From assembly GCF_023101085.1 (NCBI RefSeq), contig NZ_CP064703.1:4898001-4962000 (forward strand): 64,000 bases of DNA, in the 5' to 3' direction. Each line of letters starts with the position of its first letter. The stretch's first letter is position 1. Both the position numbers and the translations under genes were made by a program. This document shows positions 58,164 to 64,000 of the stretch, piece after piece. The stretch comes from Bradyrhizobium sp. 170. GTDB taxonomy: Bacteria > Pseudomonadota > Alphaproteobacteria > Rhizobiales > Xanthobacteraceae. The notes beneath the pieces were generated by a model. The model did not search any database. It was not told where the DNA came from and saw only the letters and a program-made list of their open reading frames with translations.

Positions 58164-59578
58164 CGGGACTCGAGCTGCTCGGACTTGTCATGCTCCTCGT
58201 GATGCTGGGAGCGATCTTCATCGGCCTGCCGATCAGCTTCACGCTGCTGTTTCTGGCGCTGATGTTCGGTTACGTCGGCATGGGAGAGCGCGTATTCAAC
58301 CTCGCCTACCTGCAGACCATCGGCCTGATGAAGCAGGACGAGCTCGTCGCGGTGCCGATGTTCATTCTGATGGGATTCGTCTGCGATCAGGCCGGACTCA
58401 TGGAGCGGCTGTTCAGGGCGTTCCGCGACCTGTTTGCGCCGCTCAAGGGCGCGCTCTACGTGGTGGTCATCCTCACGGCGACGCTGTTCGGCATCGCCGC
58501 CGGAACCGTCGGCGCGACGGTCGCACTGCTGGGCATCATGGCCGGGCCGATGATGATCCGCTCGGGCTACGATGTCCGCATGTCGGCCGGCGCAATCGCC
58601 GCCGGCGGCACGCTCGGCATCCTGATCCCGCCGTCGGTGATGCTGGTCGTGATGGCGCCCGTGCTCGATATCTCGATTATCGATCTCTATGCGGCCGCCT
58701 TCGGCCCGGGCTTCCTGCTGTCCGCGATGTTCATCGCCTACACGCTGGTCCGCTGTCACTTCAATCCCAAGCTCGGCCCGCCGGTGCCGATCGAGGAACG
58801 TCCCGAGTCGATGCGGATCGTGCTGTGGGAATGCCTGGTCGGCCTCGTGCCGGTTACCGTGCTGACGATCGTTACCCTCGGCGCCATCCTCGCCGGAATC
58901 ACGACGGCCGCGGAGGCGGCGGCGTTCGGCGCCTTGGGGGCGATCTTCCTTGTCATTGCCTACGGCCGGTTCACATGGAAAGGCCTGCTGGACGCCTGCT
59001 ACTCCACACTGGCAACGACCAGCATGGTGCTGCTGCTGGCGGTAGCCTCCAACGTGTTCGGCGCTGTCTTCGCGTGGCTCGGCACGGCAACCTGGATGAC
59101 CAATGCCCTGCTGGCCTCGCCGTTGCCCGCCTGGGGCACGATGTCCCTGCTGCTGGGCCTGATATTCCTGCTCGGCTGGCCATTCGAATGGCCGGCCATC
59201 GTCTTCATATTCCTGCCGATGCTCGCGCCGGTGGCCAAGGGCCTCGGCTACGACATGGTCTGGTTCGGCTGCATCGTCGCGGTCGTCCTGCAAACCGCCT
59301 TCCTGTCGCCGCCGGTGGCCATGTCGGCCTATTATCTCAAGCAGGTCGTCAAGGAATGGAACCTGAGATTGATCTACCGCGGCATGGCCGACTTCATGGT
59401 CCTCCAGTGCGTCTGCGTGGTCCTGGTGCTGGTCTTCCCCGCCATCGCCATGTGGTTCCCGCAATGGCTGCAGGCGCGCAGGATGGCGGCACGTACCGCG
59501 CAAATCGAATACGTCGCGCCGCCGCAGAGCGCCGCCGCGGTGCTTGACGGTCCACGCGTGGCGATCCGGAATTTCTGA
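58160..59578 (+). CDS. dctM: TRAP transporter large permease
   Basis: 472 residues from ATG 58160, coupled to dctQ by ATGA; the longer frame inside dctQ is a shadow. About twelve helices; GIAAGTVGATVALLGIMAGP, ILIPPSVMLVVMAPV and SPPVAMSAYYLKQVV are DctM features. Forms the sodium-driven importer with DctQ. The C-terminal 30 residues are hydrophilic. No regulator gene is adjacent. Confidence 0.9.
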   Translation: MTGLELLGLVMLLVMLGAIFIGLPISFTLLFLALMFGYVGMGERVFNLAYLQTIGLMKQDELVAVPMFILMGFVCDQAGLMERLFRAFRDLFAPLKGALYVVVILTATLFGIAAGTVGATVALLGIMAGPMMIRSGYDVRMSAGAIAAGGTLGILIPPSVMLVVMAPVLDISIIDLYAAAFGPGFLLSAMFIAYTLVRCHFNPKLGPPVPIEERPESMRIVLWECLVGLVPVTVLTIVTLGAILAGITTAAEAAAFGALGAIFLVIAYGRFTWKGLLDACYSTLATTSMVLLLAVASNVFGAVFAWLGTATWMTNALLASPLPAWGTMSLLLGLIFLLGWPFEWPAIVFIFLPMLAPVAKGLGYDMVWFGCIVAVVLQTAFLSPPVAMSAYYLKQVVKEWNLRLIYRGMADFMVLQCVCVVLVLVFPAIAMWFPQWLQARRMAARTAQIEYVAPPQSAAAVLDGPRVAIRNF

Positions 59579-59708
59579 CGTCTTCAGACTTCCCAGTATG
59601 CTAATTCGGAGATGGGCGGCCCGGACTGTGGCCGTCGTTCCTACAGCGGCCCGCCCCTCGCAGCGTGGGCTGCCGTGATAGCGCAGCGTCGATCCGGAAG
59701 GGCTTGCC

Positions 59709-60152
59709 ATGGACCGCACGAAGACCTTCTCATCGGCGGCGGCGGCCGTTGCGGTGTCGCTGGCAATGGTAACGTCGACCAGCGCACTCGGCGCATGCAA
59801 GACCACGCTGCGCGGAGAGCTTGTGCAAGCGCCAGTTCCCGGCCGAGCTTTTCCTAAGAAGTTCCTGTTTTTCGATCTCGCCGAAATGACGCCGGCTAGC
59901 GCAACGGGTTCAGAGCAGCGCTTTCAGTCCTTCGTGGTCCCGAATACGAGCACCACGCTTCCTATTCCGTTCGCATTGGACATCGATTCGCCCAAAGACT
60001 GTCCGAGCGAACTCGAACTGCGCATAAGCAGTGAGGACACGGACCAGCCGACCTTTTTTAGATTTGCCAGTTATGCCCCACCGCTGAGGGGCCAGAAGAT
60101 GATCCGCCTCGACAAGTTTGAAAGCATACCTGTTTGGGGGCCGCACTTCTGA
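59709..60152 (+). CDS. exported beta-rich protein of unknown function
   Basis: 147 residues. Signal peptide AAVAVSLAMVTSTSALG; the mature part has two cysteines (GACKTTL and DCPSEL) and alternating strand pattern (PIPFALDIDSP, ELRISSEDTDQP). Similar in outline to small exported proteins with a META/YbaY-like fold, but I cannot name a family. Periplasmic, monocistronic. Confidence 0.6.
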   Translation: MDRTKTFSSAAAAVAVSLAMVTSTSALGACKTTLRGELVQAPVPGRAFPKKFLFFDLAEMTPASATGSEQRFQSFVVPNTSTTLPIPFALDIDSPKDCPSELELRISSEDTDQPTFFRFASYAPPLRGQKMIRLDKFESIPVWGPHF

Positions 60153-60221
60153 ACTTGGTGCGGTCACGCGTGGACGCACCTGGCTACGTGCCGATGAGTC
60201 CACGCCTTGAATGCCTCTGGA

Positions 60222-60674
60222 CTACACGTCCCCGTAAGCCGGCTCATTCGGCCGCGGCCCGCGGCCATAACCGGCGATCATGAACAGTGCGCCGATGAGC
60301 GACAGGTTCTTCAAGGCGTCGATCAGCATCTTTTCATTTTGAGGCGCCGGCTGGTTCCAGAAATCGTGAAAGTAGAAGGTCGTCGCGATGACGAAGAAGA
60401 TCAGCAGGATCGCGAAGAAGCGCGCGCCGAAATTGACCGCGATCATCAGGCCGGCGAGGATCTCGAAGCCGCCGACGCTCCACGCCAGTAGTTGCGGCAT
60501 CGGCATGCCCGTCATGGTTTCGAGCTGCGAGGTATAGGGCGCAAGCATCGCCGGGATGGTCACCTTGGTCGCGATGAAGTCTGCCGTCGTCTGTATAGCG
60601 AAGAGCTTGGTCGCTCCCGTGTACATGAAGAGTACGGCGAACAGGACTCGCCCGAAGGTAACTAACGCTGGCAT
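60222..60674 (-). CDS. DoxX family membrane protein
   Basis: 150 residues from ATG 60674 (GAGG eight bases upstream; an ATG eight codons before is possible). Four helices with GRVLFAVLFMYTGATKLFA, WSVGGFEILAGLMIA and NLSLIGALFMIAGYGRGPR: the DoxX pattern. These inner-membrane proteins are linked to sulfur and redox stress, with unclear activity. Confidence 0.85.
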   Translation of the reverse strand: MPALVTFGRVLFAVLFMYTGATKLFAIQTTADFIATKVTIPAMLAPYTSQLETMTGMPMPQLLAWSVGGFEILAGLMIAVNFGARFFAILLIFFVIATTFYFHDFWNQPAPQNEKMLIDALKNLSLIGALFMIAGYGRGPRPNEPAYGDV

Positions 60675-60844
60675 GGGATCGGCCTCACTGAATGGCATGC
60701 AAAGATAGCAGGCGGCGCGAAACGATTATGGGCGTTTCGCCTCCGCTTTTCAAACGCTCAAATCGAAACCGTCCGCGCAGGAGCCTGCGCTGGACCTAAC
60801 CAGACCTACTGATAGAAGCAGAACCAAGGCCCTTTTTTGGCCAT

Positions 60845-60912
60845 GGCGCTTTCGAGCGCGGATACATTCCGCGCAGGGAAAACGCGTTCCGATTCAATCA
60901 GAACCCCGCGCT
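60845..60912. repeat. composite repeat remnant
   Basis: GGCGCTTTCGAGCGCGGA, then GGGAAAACGCGTTCCGATTCAATCAGAACC, is a decayed mix of the families at 38062 and 15269. It ends at the malic enzyme stop. Confidence 0.6.
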
Positions 60913-63220
60913 ATCCAAACAACGTCGGCTGCTGGCGGCCGGCACGCTCCTGGGCTTCGACGGCGGCAACCGCAGTCATGTTGAGGACGCCGCGCGCCGT
61001 CACCCCCGGGGTGAGGATATGCGCCGGACGCGCCGGCCCGATCAGGATCGGCCCGACCGGCAGCGCATCCGCCAGCGTCTTGATCATCTGGTAGGCGACG
61101 TTGGCGGTGTCGAGGTTCGGCATGATCAGGATGTTGGCATCGCCTTCCAGGTTGGAATGCGGCAGCACGAGCTTGCGCGCCGCGGCCGAGAGCGCGGTAT
61201 CGCCCTGCATCTCGCCGTCGGCCTCGATCTCCGGATGCTTTTCCTTCAGCAGCGCGGTGGCGCGGCGCATCTTGCGCGAGGAATCCGTATCATAACTGCC
61301 GAAGTCGGAATGTGACACGAAGGCGACGCGCGGCTTCATGTTGAACCGCTGCACATGGATTGCCGCCAGCGACGCCACCTCCGCGAGTTCCTCGGCGCTC
61401 GGATTGGGCCGCACCTGCGTATCGGCGATGAAATAGGAACCCTTGCTGGTGATCATCATCGCCAGCGCCGCGAAATCGCTGACGCCGGGCAGGAAGCCGA
61501 TGATCTCGCGGACATGGCGCAGATGGCTCATATAGCGGCCTTCGACGCCGCAGATCATGGCATCGGCTTCGCCGCGCACCACCGCAAGCGCTGCGATCAC
61601 GGTGTTGTTGGTGCGAACCACGGTGCGCGCGGCCTCAGGCGTGACGCCGCGCCTTCCGGCCATGTCGATATAGGTCTGCACATAGGAACGATAGCGCGGA
61701 TCGTCCTCGGGATTGACGAGATCAAAATCCTGCCCGGCCTTGATCGAGAGGCCGAACCGCTTGATCCGCGCCTCGACGACGGAGGGACGCCCGACCAGGA
61801 TCGGCCGCGCCAGTTTCTCTTCCAGAACGACCTGCGTGGCGCGCAGCACACGCTGGTCCTCGCCCTCGGCGTAGATCACGCGAACCGGCTGGGTCTTGGC
61901 CTTGGCAAACACCGGCTTCATCACGAGGCCGGAGCGGAAGGCAAAGCGTTCCAGGAGCGCTTTATATTCCTCGAAATTCTTGATCGGGCGCGTGGCCACG
62001 CCGGAGTCCATCGCGGCCTTCGCCACCGCCGGCGCGATGCGCAGGATCAGCCGCGGATCGAACGGGCTCGGGATCAGCGAGCCCGGGCCGAATCCTTGCG
62101 TCTCGCCGCTGTCAAAACCCTGGGCCACTGCATCCGACGGCGGATCGCGCGCGAGCTGCGCAATCGCGTCGACCGCGGCGTGCTTCATTTCCTCGTTGAT
62201 CCCGGTGGCGCCGACGTCGAGCGCGCCGCGGAAGATGAACGGGAAACACAGGACGTTGTTGACCTGGTTCGGGAAGTCGGAGCGCCCGGTGCAGATCATA
62301 GCGTCGGGGCGCGCCTTGCGCGCCTCGTCCGGCATGATTTCCGGGTTCGGATTGGCCAGCGCCATCACCAGCGGCTGGTCCGCCATCGACTTGACCATGT
62401 CAGGCGTCAATACGTTGGGCGCGGACAAGCCTAAGAAAATATCCGCGCCGCCGATCACATCCGCCAGCACGCGGGCATTGGTCTTCTGCGCATAGACCGC
62501 CTTCCAGCGGTCCATCAGCGTATTGCGGCCCTCATGCACCACGCCGTCGATGTCGCAGACCCAGATGTTCTTGCGCTGCGCGCCCAGCGAGACCAGGAGA
62601 TTCAGGCACGCGATCGCCGCTGCACCGGCGCCCGAACAGACGATCTTCACATCCGGCAGCTTCTTGCCGTTCAGCAGCAGCGCATTGACGATGGCGGCTC
62701 CGACGATGATGGCGGTGCCATGCTGGTCGTCGTGGAACACCGGGATCTTCATGCGCGCCTTGAGCTGGGCCTCGATCTCGAAGCATTCCGGTCCCTTGAT
62801 GTCCTCGAGATTGATGCCACCGAAGGTCGGTTCCAGCGCCGCCACCGTCTCGACCACGCGCTCGATGGTGTCGGCAGCGATTTCGATGTCGAAGACGTCG
62901 ATCCCGGCGAATTTCTTGAACAGGACCGCCTTGCCTTCCATGACGGGCTTGGAGGCCAGCGGGCCGATATTGCCAAGCCCCAACACCGCGGTACCGTTGG
63001 AGACCACGGCGACCAGATTGGCCCGGGAAGTCAGCGACGCCGCTTCGGCGGGATTGTTGGCGATTTCGGTGCAGGCCGCAGCGACACCCGGCGAATAGGC
63101 CAGCGCGAGGTCGCGCTGGTTGGCGAGCGGTTTGGTGGCCTGGATCTCGAGTTTACCCGGGCGCGGCAGCCGGTGATACGCAAGCGCCGCGGAGCGGAGA
63201 TCTTCAGAATAGGACGACAT
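60911..63220 (-). CDS. maeB: NADP-dependent malic enzyme fused to phosphotransacetylase-like domain
   Basis: 769 residues from ATG 63220 (a GTG four codons earlier is possible). The malic enzyme part (1-430) has [17 protein letters not shown], the nucleotide loop [14 protein letters not shown], and ALANPNPEI. The rest (about 440-769) is a phosphotransacetylase-like domain lacking transferase activity in known members, used for acetyl-CoA regulation and oligomer formation. Oxidative decarboxylation of malate to pyruvate; in rhizobia it supports growth on dicarboxylates. Monocistronic. Confidence 0.95.
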   Translation of the reverse strand: MSSYSEDLRSAALAYHRLPRPGKLEIQATKPLANQRDLALAYSPGVAAACTEIANNPAEAASLTSRANLVAVVSNGTAVLGLGNIGPLASKPVMEGKAVLFKKFAGIDVFDIEIAADTIERVVETVAALEPTFGGINLEDIKGPECFEIEAQLKARMKIPVFHDDQHGTAIIVGAAIVNALLLNGKKLPDVKIVCSGAGAAAIACLNLLVSLGAQRKNIWVCDIDGVVHEGRNTLMDRWKAVYAQKTNARVLADVIGGADIFLGLSAPNVLTPDMVKSMADQPLVMALANPNPEIMPDEARKARPDAMICTGRSDFPNQVNNVLCFPFIFRGALDVGATGINEEMKHAAVDAIAQLARDPPSDAVAQGFDSGETQGFGPGSLIPSPFDPRLILRIAPAVAKAAMDSGVATRPIKNFEEYKALLERFAFRSGLVMKPVFAKAKTQPVRVIYAEGEDQRVLRATQVVLEEKLARPILVGRPSVVEARIKRFGLSIKAGQDFDLVNPEDDPRYRSYVQTYIDMAGRRGVTPEAARTVVRTNNTVIAALAVVRGEADAMICGVEGRYMSHLRHVREIIGFLPGVSDFAALAMMITSKGSYFIADTQVRPNPSAEELAEVASLAAIHVQRFNMKPRVAFVSHSDFGSYDTDSSRKMRRATALLKEKHPEIEADGEMQGDTALSAAARKLVLPHSNLEGDANILIMPNLDTANVAYQMIKTLADALPVGPILIGPARPAHILTPGVTARGVLNMTAVAAVEAQERAGRQQPTLFG

Positions 63221-63479
63221 GCACTCCCCCACGGGCTTTCTCGACCCCGAATTACTTCCGGCGGCCGGTCTTCATTCGAACCGTTAGTTTTGCGGCAGAT
63301 TGAGCCGGATGTGAAGCACGGGCAACCGCTTGGATGCAACATCCGAAAGCGTCCCCATCAACAGGGGGCATCGACGGAAAGCGCCAAAGCCGGTAGCATA
63401 TTTTCCTCCCTACCCCATCCCCTTGACCGACATATGGCAATTTTGCCTCCCGCGAATGTCGGCGTCCGGAGCACAACTA

Positions 63480-64000
63480 ATGGTAAAGACACTGATGGGC
63501 TTGGCCGCCGTGGTCGTGATCGCGGTGGGCGGCTTCTTCGGCTTCGAGTTTTATACGCAGCACCGGATTGCCGGCGAAGTCGAGGCCGCGTTCGAGCAGA
63601 TCAGAGCCGGCGGCGGCAAGGCAAGCCACGGCAAGGTGTCGTTCGACCTGCGCAGCCGTACCGTCCGGATTGCCGACATCGCGACTGAATCGGCCACGCA
63701 GCCTCCCGTGAGCGTCAAGATTGCCGGTGTGACGGCGGCAGGTGTCAGCCAGCCCGATACCGCGCGTTTTTCGGCTGACAGCATTGAGGCCACCGGCACG
63801 GAGGTCAGCGTCGACATCGCTGGTCCGACTGGCGGGCGCGTCACCTACAAGACGCCGCAGATCGTCGTGAAAGACTATTCCGGCCCCGCCAGCCTGCCGG
63901 TACGGCCTGCTTCGGCCTCCCTCGTCGAGGCGTATCGGTCCGCGCTGGAGCAGTTTGCCACCGTCTCCGCATCTTCAATTACGGCGCCCACCATGGTGGG
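63480..64000 (+). CDS. membrane-anchored protein of unknown function (partial)
   Basis: Open from ATG 63480 (GGAG eight bases upstream) to the window edge, 173 codons. One N-terminal membrane helix (LMGLAAVVVIAVGGFFGFEF), then an extracytoplasmic part with repeated beta segments (SFDLRSRTVRIADI, SVKIAGVTAAGV, RFSADSIEATG) like AsmA/DUF945-type lipid-related proteins. The remainder lies outside the window. Divergent from maeB. Confidence 0.65.
   Translation, partial: MVKTLMGLAAVVVIAVGGFFGFEFYTQHRIAGEVEAAFEQIRAGGGKASHGKVSFDLRSRTVRIADIATESATQPPVSVKIAGVTAAGVSQPDTARFSADSIEATGTEVSVDIAGPTGGRVTYKTPQIVVKDYSGPASLPVRPASASLVEAYRSALEQFATVSASSITAPTMV

Noticed and set aside
58079..59806. 575-codon antisense frame over dctM
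   Set aside because: His/Asp/Gln-rich product typical of the reverse of membrane-protein codons; dctM is certain.
1..64000. CRISPR arrays, insertion sequences, prophage, tRNA or rRNA genes
   Set aside because: No regularly spaced repeats, transposase or integrase motifs, or RNA gene signatures were seen on either strand.

Overview
The window is a 64 kb piece of a GC-rich alphaproteobacterial chromosome and most resembles Bradyrhizobium or a close relative. The pointers are a eukaryotic-type glutamine synthetase II gene behind a -24/-12 promoter, a perfect Irr-type iron-control palindrome in front of a TonB receptor, several exact GGAAC-N16/17-CGTT promoters of the general stress sigma factor EcfG, and many palindromic intergenic repeats of the kind I associate with that genus. 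Genus assignment is inference; no rRNA, tRNA, IS element, prophage or CRISPR array was seen. The window cuts an antitoxin-like gene at the left edge and a membrane-anchored unknown at the right edge.

Layout. 0-13 kb: RlpA, a zinc-ribbon class III cyclase, ketopantoate reductase, a flavin reductase, and a patch of small unknown genes including a duplicated DUF6894 two-gene unit; three of the small genes here have exact EcfG promoters. 11.4-12.3 kb is non-coding repeat DNA. 13-19 kb: chemoreceptor, the internally deleted remnant of a nitroreductase behind an MBL-fold hydrolase, glycerophosphodiesterase, ABC-F ATPase. 19.5-22.5 kb: a stress-like cluster of a DUF2267 protein and four very hydrophilic small proteins, facing a LuxR-type regulator coupled to an HtrA-like protein that has lost catalytic His and Ser. 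22.7-26.5 kb: iron-uptake operon (Irr box, TonB receptor, PepSY membrane protein apparently starting at CTG, small membrane protein). 26.5-37 kb: a frameshifted avidin-like gene with an EcfG promoter, three GrlR-like paralogues all with non-ATG starts, glnII with its nitrogen control sites and DUF2735 neighbour, MliC-like protein, phosphatase, an orphan antitoxin and a DUF2161 gene.

39-48 kb is metabolic: an AraC regulator, nitrilase and aldoxime dehydratase form a probable aldoxime-nitrile-acid pathway; next come a thioesterase, a BtuF-like binding protein, an M20 deacylase, and a divergent pair of PNPOx-like protein and MocR regulator. 48-56 kb is largely cell-envelope: serine hydrolase, CreA, a large L,D-transpeptidase with an apparently dead second domain, glutathione peroxidase, polysaccharide deacetylase. 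56-60 kb holds a complete TRAP transporter. 60-64 kb: DoxX and the malic enzyme-phosphotransacetylase fusion.

The strongest joint signal is regulatory: at least four, perhaps five, stress-sigma promoters lie in the first 27 kb, each before a small gene of unknown role or the avidin-like gene, so the left half looks like a reservoir of uncharacterised general stress response genes.
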